A stretch of DNA of 64,000 nt from Chryseotalea sanaruensis (GTDB lineage: Bacteria > Bacteroidota > Bacteroidia > Cytophagales > Cyclobacteriaceae): positions 434,001 to 498,000 of the forward strand of contig NZ_BHXQ01000005.1 in assembly GCF_003990915.1 (NCBI RefSeq), written 5' to 3'. Position numbers and translations under genes: made by a program. Below the pieces are notes generated by a model. The model made no database searches and was not told the DNA's origin. It saw only the letters and a program-made list of their open reading frames with translations. Of this stretch, positions 1 to 8,509 are shown piece by piece. Positions within the stretch are counted from its first letter, which is position 1, and each line of letters opens with the position of its first letter.

Positions 1-702
1 ATATACAGCAGCTGATCCAAATTTAGAACCCAGCGATTTTCCGTACACACCAAAACCATTTCCTATATTATTGCCATGTACTGCTGCACCAGTAGAGTCA
101 CCGTTGCTTTGTGCGTACAAAGCGAAATTCTGACTACCAGCATTGTTAATTGAAAAAGCACCTGCGCGACCATTAAGTGCATTAGTATTTACGCCAATGG
201 CATCATTATTATTAGCAGGATTGCTTACTACAAAATCTGCCGCGCCATTGGTGGCAGATGTAGTGCGGGCAAACAATGTGCTGAAAGCTGCATTAGGATT
301 GATGGTTTCAAAATGTGCTACACCAAAGTTGCCTGTATCTGTACTATTATACACTATACGTAAGGCATTGCCATTAGGTGGGATGGTATTTATCGTATCT
401 ACAACAGGAAATTGCAGTTTAGCAGAACTCTGCCACGCAGCGCCATCCCAAATGAAAAGTCCTTTTAAATCATTATCATAAAGTAATAAACCTGCGTCAG
501 CAACGCCTAAAATACCACCCATGGCTGTTCGTTGTGCCGTACTAAGCCGAGGCATAATAGCACCTTGATTGCCTGTTGGCGATTCTACATGAAGTGCCGC
601 ATTAGGATTTGGTGTGCTGGTGCCAACACCAAGAGATTTATTTTGTGCGAAAGCCAGACTTGAAACTGCTAATAGCAGTGCAGAGAGGATAACTCTGTTC
701 AT
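1..702 (-). CDS. Secreted fibre/repeat-type surface protein (partial, 3' end off window)
   Basis: The minus-strand reading frame opens with ATG at 702 and stays open for 234 codons to the window edge, so its C-terminus is missing. The first ~20 residues form a signal peptide (MNRVILSALLLAVSSLAFAQ). After this comes a motif seen in many Bacteroidota cell-surface proteins: LGVGTSTPNPNAALHVES, then IMPRLSTAQRTAM, then a GLLLYDNDLKGLFIWDGAAWQ segment. The rest is Asn/Gly/Ala-rich with short recurring beta-type stretches (GVYGKSLGSKFGSA), as in phage-tail-fibre-like or beta-helical secreted proteins. Function is inferred only at the level of a secreted, probably surface-exposed fibre. The next gene on this strand, a LuxR-type regulator, ends 125 bp upstream. 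Confidence 0.75.
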   Translation of the reverse strand, partial: MNRVILSALLLAVSSLAFAQNKSLGVGTSTPNPNAALHVESPTGNQGAIMPRLSTAQRTAMGGILGVADAGLLLYDNDLKGLFIWDGAAWQSSAKLQFPVVDTINTIPPNGNALRIVYNSTDTGNFGVAHFETINPNAAFSTLFARTTSATNGAADFVVSNPANNNDAIGVNTNALNGRAGAFSINNAGSQNFALYAQSNGDSTGAAVHGNNIGNGFGVYGKSLGSKFGSAAVY

Positions 703-791
703 AGATTTGTTAGTTAAATAATAAGTTAAAGCCTTAATGTCACAATATATTGAACCGTGACAGATACCACAAGTTAAGTTTATGGCATTTA

Positions 792-819
792 TCAAAATAC
801 CGTGATTATGGTATTTTGA
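792..819 (-). terminator. Hairpin downstream of the LuxR-type gene
   Basis: TCAAAATACC (792-801) and GGTATTTTGA (810-819) form a perfect 10-bp inverted repeat with an 8-nt loop, starting 8 bp past the stop codon of the LuxR-type gene. There is no clear U-tract, so it could instead be an operator or an RNA-stabilising hairpin. Confidence 0.4.
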
Positions 820-826
820 ATTCCGC

Positions 827-1075
827 TTAATATTGTTGATCGTTATTAAAGTAAAGTGGAATATTAAAGTTATTACTCGGTATTATGCCAACTGTAGTAG
901 CTACAGTCACAGCTCTAATAGTACTGTTTTGGTTGAGTTTCCGCAAAATATTTTTCCGATGTGTTTGTATGGTATGAAAACTCACACCCAATTCGTTTGC
1001 AATGTTTTTAGAACTCATACCCTGAGCCATTAATTTTAAAATTTCCTGTTCGCGATGTGTTATGAGTTTTTTCAT
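827..1075 (-). CDS. Stand-alone LuxR/GerE-type HTH regulator
   Basis: This 82-residue protein is almost entirely a LuxR-family DNA-binding domain: LITHREQEILKLMAQGMSSK, then a NIANELGVSFHTIQTHRKNI recognition region. There is no receiver or sensor domain, so how its activity is controlled is not visible. I chose the ATG at 1075, which places the HTH at the very N-terminus. An upstream in-frame ATG at 1153 would add 26 residues with no domain match. It is divergent from the ECF sigma gene starting at 1201, so the two may share a control region. Role inferred: local transcriptional regulator, target unknown. Confidence 0.8.
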   Translation of the reverse strand: MKKLITHREQEILKLMAQGMSSKNIANELGVSFHTIQTHRKNILRKLNQNSTIRAVTVATTVGIIPSNNFNIPLYFNNDQQY

Positions 1076-1200
1076 ATTGTTAGGGTTTATTAACTCTTTA
1101 TGAAGCATCTTCAAAAAAGTACCCTTTAGTGGGTATAATAATTTTATTTTCATATAATTGAGGTTTGAGGGTTACCTAAACCCCATTACTACATAAATTT

Positions 1201-1728
1201 TTGAGCCCAAGGTTTTCAGATATAGTTGAACAGATAAAGGAAAAAGGTGACCGCGCGTTAACCGACCTCTACGTGCGCTACAGATCGGAGTTTATTCAAT
1301 GGCTTTGCGGAAGATTAGGTTGTGATAAAGAACTGGCTAAAGATATCTACCAACAAAGTATTTTAATTTTTTACGAGAATATTCAAAGTGGGAAATTGAC
1401 CACGCTCACCAGTCAGGTGAAAACCTATCTGTTTAGTATTGGGCGAAATAAATATTATGAGGCGGTACGAGAACAAAGAAAAGTTGATGCCCTTAAACCA
1501 TATGAAATTGATGAGGAAGGACTGCCAGAGGAATTATTGCAAAAAGTAGAAACTAAGCTCGAGGTTTTGGGCGAGCCTTGTCGCAGCCTTTTGATAGAGT
1601 ATTATTATCACAAAAGAAGCATGGAGCAATTGGTGGCAATATTTGATTATAAGAATGCAGATTCTGCCAAAAACCAGAAATATAAATGTCTGGAACGTTT
1701 GCGTAAGCTGATGAGAGATAGTGAATAA
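1201..1728 (+). CDS. ECF-type RNA polymerase sigma factor
   Basis: At 175 residues this is the usual size of an ECF sigma factor. Region 2 is visible as LTDLYVRYRSEFIQWL followed by AKDIYQQSILIFYENI and the LTSQVKTYLFSIGRNKYYE segment. Region 4 spans about residues 115-170 (ALKPYEIDEEG, LEVLGEPCRSLLIEYYY, then ADSAKNQKYKCLERLRKLM). It starts with TTG: an in-frame stop lies 22 bp upstream and no ATG is available. The next gene follows after the stop with no gap, and that gene has the layout of a Bacteroidota anti-sigma/TPR protein, so the two are probably co-transcribed and functionally paired. Target promoters are unknown. Confidence 0.85.
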   Translation: MSPRFSDIVEQIKEKGDRALTDLYVRYRSEFIQWLCGRLGCDKELAKDIYQQSILIFYENIQSGKLTTLTSQVKTYLFSIGRNKYYEAVREQRKVDALKPYEIDEEGLPEELLQKVETKLEVLGEPCRSLLIEYYYHKRSMEQLVAIFDYKNADSAKNQKYKCLERLRKLMRDSE

Positions 1729-1731
1729 TTG

Positions 1732-2472
1732 ATGTTTAATAAAATGCAAGAGAACTTAGACATAGTAGAACGTTACCTGGAGGGCAATCTCTCTGAACAG
1801 GAGCGAACTGCTTTTGAAGAAAGGCTTTTGCATGATGAAATGCTACGGCTGCAAGTGGATGACATGAAAGTGATCCGCGCTGGAATTATGCTGGCCTCGC
1901 GAAATGCCACATTACAAAGTCTTAAACAGTTAGAAAACACTTTGCCTTCAATTGAAACCAAGGTGATTAGCTTTTGGTCCAATACCTGGCTGCAGGCAGC
2001 GGCAGTTTTGTTAATCGGTATTGTAGCATATGTCTTATGGCCCGTAAACAGTATTGAACAGAAACTTTTTGCCACACATTTTGAGGTTTATCCAAATGTA
2101 ATTAGTCCAACCGTTCGTGGTGGAGAAGCGAACGATAGCACACTTCGGGCAAAAGCTTTTCGTGCCTATGATCAAAAAAAATATGAGGAGGCAATAGAAT
2201 TATTTCTTAACATCTCAGAAAAGGACGAGGGCATATTATTCTATTTAGGCAATTGCTATCTGGCAAATGGTCAAGTAGAAAAGGCCCTTCCTGTTTTTGA
2301 AAAAGTGCTGAATGAGTATGACATATTTGATGAACAGGCTGAGTGGTATCTGGCTGTTTGCTTTTTAAAAATGGAGGAGCGGGAGCGCGCCACACAAGCA
2401 TTAAAAAAGGTGGTGGCAAGAAATAGTGCCTACAAAGAAAAGGCACAGACTATTTTGGATAAACTTAATTAA
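1732..2472 (+). CDS. Membrane TPR protein with anti-sigma-like N-terminus
   Basis: The N-terminal ~70 residues (DIVERYLEGNLSEQERTAFE and following) match the cytosolic zinc-less anti-sigma-like segment common next to ECF sigma genes in Bacteroidota. A single transmembrane helix follows (LQAAAVLLIGIVAYVLWPV, about residues 86-105). The periplasmic part carries TPR-type helices from about residue 135 to the end (AFRAYDQKKYEEAIELFLNI, LFYLGNCYLANGQVEKALPV, WYLAVCFLKMEERERATQAL). I use the ATG at 1732; a TTG directly after the sigma stop codon (1729) is an alternative. Inference: it tethers or restrains the upstream sigma factor and senses through its TPR domain. Confidence 0.75.
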   Translation: MFNKMQENLDIVERYLEGNLSEQERTAFEERLLHDEMLRLQVDDMKVIRAGIMLASRNATLQSLKQLENTLPSIETKVISFWSNTWLQAAAVLLIGIVAYVLWPVNSIEQKLFATHFEVYPNVISPTVRGGEANDSTLRAKAFRAYDQKKYEEAIELFLNISEKDEGILFYLGNCYLANGQVEKALPVFEKVLNEYDIFDEQAEWYLAVCFLKMEERERATQALKKVVARNSAYKEKAQTILDKLN

Positions 2473-2482
2473 CCCCTATATC

Positions 2483-2914
2483 ATGAAAATGAATATTTTA
2501 CCAAAACTAATACTGATCGTTACAGTATTGGCTAGCGCTTGTGCACCAAAAAAGGATGATTCTGAAGTGTTAAAAAAACTCACCGTTATTGAACAAAAAA
2601 TTGATTCATTGTCCAGCGCTAATGAACCAAATTCTTCTTCAAGAACTTCTGACCCAGATAAAGATCATGTAGCAGGTCATATAATTGACCCACCAGATGA
2701 TGATAAGATTATGAAAACATCTAAAATGGCAAAGATTGAAATTCATAGAAGTATTCATGAATTGACAGCGGGCGATATAATTTATGGAATAAACAGTAGG
2801 CAAATCAGCGTATCTAAAAATGATACTGTTTATTTCTATTTAGCCTATGATCCAAGTGGAACGAAGAAAAAATATTATGCTTACGATTTGTGTCTAAAAG
2901 ACAAGTGTCATTAA
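2483..2914 (+). CDS. Small lipoprotein of unknown function
   Basis: The ATG at 2483 gives a clean lipoprotein signal: a charged start, a hydrophobic stretch (LPKLILIVTVLASAC) and the lipobox Cys near residue 17. The open frame extends upstream inside the previous gene, but that would bury the signal peptide. The mature ~125 residues begin with a short helical stretch (LKKLTVIEQKIDSLSS), then a Pro/Asp-rich linker, and end in a compact basic C-terminus with two Cys (LCLKDKC). No family was recognised. It sits 10 bp after the TPR gene and is probably the third gene of the sigma operon. Confidence 0.65.
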   Translation: MKMNILPKLILIVTVLASACAPKKDDSEVLKKLTVIEQKIDSLSSANEPNSSSRTSDPDKDHVAGHIIDPPDDDKIMKTSKMAKIEIHRSIHELTAGDIIYGINSRQISVSKNDTVYFYLAYDPSGTKKKYYAYDLCLKDKCH

Positions 2915-2950
2915 TCTTCTTAGAACCATTACCAAGCTAAAAGGAAGATT

Positions 2951-5890
2951 TTATTTCCTCATCTTAATGTAAAGCATTGCGCTAATACAAATGAGGCCAA
3001 ATATAATTGAGTAAAAAATTGAATCTTTTTCCTTATTAAATTTTGTGGTGCCATCCTCACCGATAAATACCAAGCCAGCCCAGTACGCTGGGTGGCTTGT
3101 GTAGTTATCCGATGATTGTAAGTATTGCTGTTTGGACAGCCTTAACCCCTCGCTAAAAGTTTTTCCTTCTTCTAAGTGTTTATAGAAGTTTTCAAACACC
3201 TTCAATGAAGCCTGATCGTTAAGTTTCCATAAACTTTGCATAACGGCTTGTGCCCCCGCAGAAAGGAAACCACGTGCAAGACTGTACATCCCTTCACTCG
3301 CCTCATATGTTCCGGCACCACTTTCGCAGGTACTGAGTACCACAAGGGCAGACGGAATGTAGTGTCGGTATAGTTCAAAAGTATACAATTTCTTTTCAGA
3401 CGCTTCTCCGTTGGGGAATTGTAAGTATGAAGTATAGCGGTTGTTCGTATCACTTTTACCATGTACTGCTAAATGAATAATAGATGCCTGAGTTGCATGT
3501 TTAAAGAAATTTTCTTTTGTACACGATTCCTGGTTAAGAAAAACTCCATCAGAATAACTGGCCAGCACATCAATTTCAGATTCGGAATTGCTTAATGATA
3601 ATGGGTCGTTTGCATGCATACCATAAGCCATACCAAGTACATTGCCTGTGCCAGAAAAGTTATCAGTTGTTTTGTTTACTGATGTAATTGATAAAGCATA
3701 GGATATCTTATTGGTATGAAGTAAATAATCGAGCTCTTTATAACCTTTCTCTTTGCCTGAATACGATTTTAATAAAGCATCAAAGGGTATGTTTAACAGA
3801 GCATTATCGGCAATAATAATAATGTCTTCAGTGTGATTTATTGCTAAAATTGGACCAAGTAATGTATTGTATAATTTAAGCGCTAACTGAGCATACTTCT
3901 GATGTTCAAGAGATGGGTGTTCTAAGTGAAATAATAGAGAATCAAGATCTACTTTAATTACATCACTCTTACCTAGATTGAAAAACTTACTTCCGGAAGC
4001 ATTTATACTAAGGCCATATACTGCCTGATTGCTCCAGGTATAATCTATAATCGTTTTATTTTTTGCAGCACAATAAGCCTCAAGATTTTTAAGCGTTGGT
4101 AGCGAATCAACTTTGGCATTGGCATAGGCCGGAAACGATATGGATAGTGCTTTGTTATAAGTTGCGCGCTCTCGCTCTAAACTGTCAGTTTTTTTGGTTA
4201 GGTTTTCTTTTTCCTTTTCAGTTGTGGCAAGACCAACCGAAACCTGCCAATAGGCTGATTCCTGTTTTAGTTGCCTCAACTTTATCACAGCATCATTAGG
4301 TAGGTAGATTTCTTCAATACTTTGCTTATTCAGCCGGCTGAGCATTAATTGAGACTTCGTTCCTGCTACATAGTCGTATACTTCTTCAATATGGTCTGCC
4401 GGGTTTTGTTCATAGTATTGATTCAAAACATCAATACCTTCAGCCAGATTTGGCCATATATGACTTATGTTGATAAGCTGTGTGTTTTCATTAGCAAACA
4501 GTGCAGCATTTGATTTTAGGACGTTATTAGCAAGATTGTAGCATACAACACTTTGGTTCAGGTAATTTGCATCTTGACTTATTGTATATTTTTCTTTTAG
4601 TAATGCTCCCTTTAAACTCAACATTCCAACAGCAGTTGACTTGTCTATCCAATCGCCAGCACTTGGATTTATATTTATTGATTTTTCAAAAGCTGATCTG
4701 GAAATTTCAGCAATAGCTTTTTGTATGTAGAAAAGACTGCTATCGATTTTGTTAAGTTCTTTTAACAGAGACGCGTAACGGTAGTAGGTATAACCTTTTT
4801 CAGGTGATGGTGACGGATAATGTTGGTTGCGATAATGTTTTACTTTTCTATAGTAATACAGTGAAGAATCATAACGGCCCATTACTCGATGTAGGTATGC
4901 CAGATTCATGTGTACATCAGAATGGTTTTCTACGCTGTTATTGATAAGTACTTTAAGAGATTGATTATAAGTAGATAATGCTCTACTGTATTGTTTCAGC
5001 TTTTGCTCAGCAAAAGCCTTATTGTTTAAAATGGTAGCCAATGTTTTACTGTTTGCTTTAGTACTTTCAAAATGAACTGATGAGTCGTAATAAAGGGTGG
5101 CGAATTGATACTCTTCTTTTGAAGAATAAATATTGGCCATAACACTATAGGCTAGTCGTGTTAGTGCTGAATCCCTTTTAGGCATTGTGCGAAGTGCCGA
5201 CAACATTAATCTGCCATAATTAATACCCATATCAAAATCAGATTTTAACCGTGCAGTGGCTGCGAGCCTGTAAAAAAGTATGGGGTGATAAAGGGATTTC
5301 GGATAATGCGATTCAAGCAACTCACGCGCCTGAAGTAAGTACTTTTCTGCATTAGTATAGTCATTACGACCAAACCTGTATAACGACCCCAGTGTTAAAT
5401 AATAACGCATTTGTAAGGGCCTATCTCCATTTTTAATTAAATGCCTATTGTTCTCAAGTACGGTAATACCTTTTTCATACGCCTGAGTATTGTAGGCATG
5501 TTCAGCCTGTAATACATAAAGCATTAATTGATAAGTCGAATCATAGGTATTGACTTGCTGAACCAGGAATTGTGCGCTATCAATAAAATTTTTAGCGGCT
5601 GAATTCTCCTTTACCAATAATTTTATCTCCGCCAGGGCTAGAATAGAAGGTAGTAAATCTGAAGGGTCTTTTTTTTGTGAAATTTCTGCTCTATAAGCTT
5701 GTTCGGCTTCTACAAAAAGTCCTGAAATTTTCAAGGAGTCTGCTACTGATAGATCTGAGGATTCATTAATTGAATTGTTATGCTTCTTGTTACATGATTG
5801 TAAACCCACAGTTAGCAATAAGCAACAGCAGAAAACAGTTAATGCTGCGCTTATTGGTTTTTGTTTTATTAATGAGTTAGGCTTGGGCAT
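2951..5890 (-). CDS. TPR-CHAT (caspase-like) lipoprotein
   Basis: This 979-residue protein begins with a lipoprotein signal (CCCLLLTVGLQSC, lipobox Cys near residue 33). About residues 40-500 are tetratricopeptide-type helices (YTNAEKYLLQARELLESHYP, SLYYYRKVKHYRNQHYP). The C-terminal third is a CHAT domain, the caspase/separin-type peptidase domain associated with TPRs. The predicted catalytic His is in IIHLAVHGKS (His810) and the Cys in VLSTCESGAG (Cys855), followed by the typical GMYSLARGFLSAGAQAVMQS and SLWKLND segment. A last hydrophobic helix near the C-terminus (YSIIFGLICISAMLYI) could be a second membrane anchor. It converges on the sigma/TPR/lipoprotein operon. CHAT proteases are often effectors activated by a partner; substrate and activation here are unknown. 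Confidence 0.85.
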   Translation of the reverse strand: MPKPNSLIKQKPISAALTVFCCCLLLTVGLQSCNKKHNNSINESSDLSVADSLKISGLFVEAEQAYRAEISQKKDPSDLLPSILALAEIKLLVKENSAAKNFIDSAQFLVQQVNTYDSTYQLMLYVLQAEHAYNTQAYEKGITVLENNRHLIKNGDRPLQMRYYLTLGSLYRFGRNDYTNAEKYLLQARELLESHYPKSLYHPILFYRLAATARLKSDFDMGINYGRLMLSALRTMPKRDSALTRLAYSVMANIYSSKEEYQFATLYYDSSVHFESTKANSKTLATILNNKAFAEQKLKQYSRALSTYNQSLKVLINNSVENHSDVHMNLAYLHRVMGRYDSSLYYYRKVKHYRNQHYPSPSPEKGYTYYRYASLLKELNKIDSSLFYIQKAIAEISRSAFEKSININPSAGDWIDKSTAVGMLSLKGALLKEKYTISQDANYLNQSVVCYNLANNVLKSNAALFANENTQLINISHIWPNLAEGIDVLNQYYEQNPADHIEEVYDYVAGTKSQLMLSRLNKQSIEEIYLPNDAVIKLRQLKQESAYWQVSVGLATTEKEKENLTKKTDSLERERATYNKALSISFPAYANAKVDSLPTLKNLEAYCAAKNKTIIDYTWSNQAVYGLSINASGSKFFNLGKSDVIKVDLDSLLFHLEHPSLEHQKYAQLALKLYNTLLGPILAINHTEDIIIIADNALLNIPFDALLKSYSGKEKGYKELDYLLHTNKISYALSITSVNKTTDNFSGTGNVLGMAYGMHANDPLSLSNSESEIDVLASYSDGVFLNQESCTKENFFKHATQASIIHLAVHGKSDTNNRYTSYLQFPNGEASEKKLYTFELYRHYIPSALVVLSTCESGAGTYEASEGMYSLARGFLSAGAQAVMQSLWKLNDQASLKVFENFYKHLEEGKTFSEGLRLSKQQYLQSSDNYTSHPAYWAGLVFIGEDGTTKFNKEKDSIFYSIIFGLICISAMLYIKMRK

Positions 5891-6382
5891 TTCATGTGCT
5901 CATTTATATCTGAGCATCTAAAAATAAATGATTTATGCGTGATGGTTGCTATGAGTATGAAGTGCGCTGAAGACAAATGTGTAAGTGTTGAGGATAAAAA
6001 GTATGCCATCATCTGCGGTCTTTCTTCAAAGTTCTGTGTAAAATGAAGCCTTTAACCATTCGTATTTCATTCCATTTTTAAGCACATGAGGTCGATATTA
6101 AATGCATAATCTCCAGCCATATCAAATGGCTTATTAACAGCCAATCGATTAGTAATACACCTACAAAAGAGCTGCGGTAATCAGAAGCATGGATTTCAGC
6201 TGGAAGTAGTTAAATCAGAATGACATATTTGATGGAGCGCTGAGCAGTATAAATAAGACAAAGTGGCATATTTATTTTTATCTCTCCCTATTTTTAAGTC
6301 AAAATGGCTTAAAAATTGACTCGGCATAGATTTTCCTGATAAGCTTTCCAAAAAGGATTTTGAAACTTAAACAATAAAAATT
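5891..6382. other. Intergenic region upstream of the small heat-shock gene
   Basis: No convincing gene. Just before the heat-shock gene there is a dyad, TTTTTAAG ... CTTAAAAA (about 6291-6316), overlapped by a second one, AGTCAA ... TTGACT. These may mark its promoter or operator. The rest is AT-rich sequence without recognisable coding bias. Confidence 0.4.
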
Positions 6383-6826
6383 ATGAGCCTTATCAAGTAT
6401 AACTCCGTTGTAAACGATTTTGTACCAACATCATTCGGTCATGTAATTGATCGTTTCTTTAATGAATCTGTTGCACGTACTGGTGGTTCTACTGCCTACT
6501 CTTTTGTGCCCAAAGTAGATGTATTCGAAGATGAAAAAGCTTTTGAAGTGCAGGTAGCTGTTCCTGGTATGAACAAAGAGGATTTTAAGATCGACATTAA
6601 TGAAGATCGCCTCACAATAAGTGGAGAACGTAAATACAGCAAGGAGAAGAAGGAAAACAATTTCCGTTCTATTGAAACAAGCTACGGCTCCTTCAGCAGA
6701 ACATTTACCTTGCCTGATAACATCGATGTAAACAAAATCGAAGCGGCATACAACAATGGTATTTTGGAACTAACACTTCCGAAAGACGAAAAGAAAATGT
6801 TGAAGACAAGCATTCGTGTAAAGTAA
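6383..6826 (+). CDS. hsp20: Small heat-shock protein (Hsp20/alpha-crystallin)
   Basis: At 147 residues this is the size of bacterial class A small heat-shock proteins. The alpha-crystallin domain covers about residues 42-140: VPKVDVFEDEKAFEVQVAVP, the G-M-N-K-E-D-F-K turn, LTISGERKYSKEKKENNF, and the A-x-x-x-N-G-I-L-E-L-T-L-P signature (AAYNNGILELTLPK). An I-x-V-type C-terminal motif (SIRVK) follows. It acts as an ATP-independent cytosolic holdase for unfolding proteins. It is followed by a structured region with a strong terminator, and then by an HtrA protease gene, so two protein-quality genes lie side by side. Confidence 0.95.
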   Translation: MSLIKYNSVVNDFVPTSFGHVIDRFFNESVARTGGSTAYSFVPKVDVFEDEKAFEVQVAVPGMNKEDFKIDINEDRLTISGERKYSKEKKENNFRSIETSYGSFSRTFTLPDNIDVNKIEAAYNNGILELTLPKDEKKMLKTSIRVK

Positions 6827-6844
6827 GCTTATTAAAACAACAGA

Positions 6845-6948
6845 AGACAGGGTTTAGGTAGTATCGGCACAAAGCCGATACAGGTCGAGGAGTGATCCTG
6901 GTGGTTCGGGATCAGAGAAGGCATTCGAAAGAATGCCTTTCTTTTTTT
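6845..6948 (+). ncRNA. Candidate three-hairpin RNA or structured 3' UTR of hsp20
   Basis: Three consecutive perfect or near-perfect hairpins fill about 90 nt: GTATCGGC/GCCGATAC (6861-6868 with 6874-6881), TGATCCTG/CGGGATCA (6893-6900 with 6907-6914, one G-U pair), and the terminator stem at 6918-6939. Such dense pairing exceeds what a plain terminator needs. It may be a 3'-UTR-derived or independently transcribed small RNA; no known RNA family was recognised. Confidence 0.4.
6916..6948 (+). terminator. Rho-independent terminator of hsp20
   Basis: AAGGCATTC (6918-6926) pairs perfectly with GAATGCCTT (6931-6939) around a GAAA tetraloop, followed by a run of T (TTCTTTTTTT). Textbook intrinsic terminator on the plus strand, about 90 bp after the heat-shock stop codon. 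Confidence 0.9.
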
Positions 6949-7031
6949 AACTAACCTCCTTTTAACACGTTATTACAAAGTGTAGTTGCACAATTAGTCT
7001 TATCTTTCAAATCTAGTATAAACCGGCAATT

Positions 7032-8465
7032 ATGAAGCGTTATCTGTTTGTGGCTGTGGTATTGGTTGCGGCATTTGTAGGAGGAATTGTGGGCTCTATT
7101 TACACAGCGCGTTTCATCGACACTTCTGTAAGCACTTATAATTCTATCGAAGAAAGACAAAACAGTCTTCTTACTAATTATAAAACGGACACAAGTTATC
7201 AGGTGCCACCGGGTTTAGATTTTTTGGCAACAGCTAAAAGTATTACCCCAGGTGTAGTGCATATCAGAACCTCTTATGGCCCTGGTGATTTTAGTTTTAA
7301 TCCTTTAGCCTTTCGTCAGGATTGGTCAGCCCGCTCTTCGGGTTCAGGAGTTATTGTTTCTGATGATGGTTATGTTGTGACCAATTATCACGTGATAGAA
7401 GACGCCACAAACATTGAAGTGGTAATGAATAACAACCAACGCTTCTATGCTAAACTGATGGGTGTTGATCCAAGCACTGATTTGGCCTTGCTTAAAATTA
7501 AGGGGAAACAACTTCCTTTTGTTAAATATGGCAATTCTGATAATGTGCAACTAGGAGAGTGGGTATTGGCTATTGGTAATCCTTTCGATCTCAACTCAAC
7601 AGTCACTGCAGGTATAATCAGTGCAAAGGCGCGTAACATTGGCATATTGCGCGATCGCAACAACTTGCAGGTAGAAGCATTTTTACAAACCGATGCTGCA
7701 GTAAACCCAGGTAACAGTGGAGGTGCGTTGGTTAATTTAAAAGGTGAATTAATAGGTATTAACTCTGCCATTGCTACCTCTAACGGAAGCTATCAGGGTT
7801 ATTCATTTGCCATACCTGTAAGTCTTGTAAAAAAAGTAATGGACGACCTGTTAGAGTTCGGCCAGGTGCAACGCGGCTTGTTAGGTGTACAAATTACTGA
7901 TGTTAATGCAGAGCTTGCTGAAGACCTTCAGCTAACCATTAACCAGGGCGTGTTAGTAAGCAGAGTAAACGAAAATAGTGCAGCACAAGTTGCCGGAATA
8001 CAACAAGGCGATGTAATAGTTTCTATTGATCAACATACAGTAAATACAGTTTCTGAATTACAAGAATGGGTAGCGAGAAACAGACCTGGAAAAGAGTTAA
8101 TAGTAACTTTTGTAAGGGCTGGAAACATGAAAGATGTGAAAGTACGCTTGCGCAATAGTGAAGGCTTGGAAAATATTGCCGTGAAAGAAATAAAATATGA
8201 AATAGGTGGTGCCACTTTTGAAGATGTGAATTATAAAACGTTGGCAGCTCTTCAGCTCGAAGGTGGGGTCCGTATTGCTTCGTTGAAAGAAGGTAAATGG
8301 AAGAAAAGCGGAGTTAAAGAAGATTTTATCATTGCTTTCGTTGATAAATTACCTGTAAATAATGTTGAAGATTTTAATCGTATCCTCGATTTTAAGAAGG
8401 GAGGCATACTCATTGAGGGCTTTTATGCCCAGGGAGAGAAGGGTACCTACGGAATTGACTGGTAG
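7032..8465 (+). CDS. htrA: HtrA/DegP-family serine protease
   Basis: This 477-residue protein has an N-terminal membrane or signal segment (LFVAVVLVAAFVGGIVGSIY). A trypsin-like protease domain follows with the triad His120 (VVTNYHVIE), Asp150 (DPSTDLALLKI) and Ser229 (NPGNSGGALVN). A PDZ domain lies at about residues 285-370 (GLLGVQITDVNAELAEDLQL, SAAQVAGIQQGDVIVSID). A second, degenerate PDZ-like region closes the protein (LEGGVRIASLKEGKWKKSGV). It degrades or refolds misfolded envelope proteins in the periplasm. Its position after the small heat-shock gene fits a stress role, but the intervening terminator implies its own promoter. Confidence 0.95.
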   Translation: MKRYLFVAVVLVAAFVGGIVGSIYTARFIDTSVSTYNSIEERQNSLLTNYKTDTSYQVPPGLDFLATAKSITPGVVHIRTSYGPGDFSFNPLAFRQDWSARSSGSGVIVSDDGYVVTNYHVIEDATNIEVVMNNNQRFYAKLMGVDPSTDLALLKIKGKQLPFVKYGNSDNVQLGEWVLAIGNPFDLNSTVTAGIISAKARNIGILRDRNNLQVEAFLQTDAAVNPGNSGGALVNLKGELIGINSAIATSNGSYQGYSFAIPVSLVKKVMDDLLEFGQVQRGLLGVQITDVNAELAEDLQLTINQGVLVSRVNENSAAQVAGIQQGDVIVSIDQHTVNTVSELQEWVARNRPGKELIVTFVRAGNMKDVKVRLRNSEGLENIAVKEIKYEIGGATFEDVNYKTLAALQLEGGVRIASLKEGKWKKSGVKEDFIIAFVDKLPVNNVEDFNRILDFKKGGILIEGFYAQGEKGTYGIDW

Positions 8466-8509
8466 CTTTTGAAATTCCTGTTAGTTTTGCAGAGTAAATA
8501 CTGATAACC

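Noticed and set aside
8482..8489. Promoter -7 box TAGTTTTG before the aldehyde dehydrogenase gene
   Set aside because: It fits TANNTTTG, but no -33 TTTG at the expected distance is visible, so it is noted in the gene entry only.
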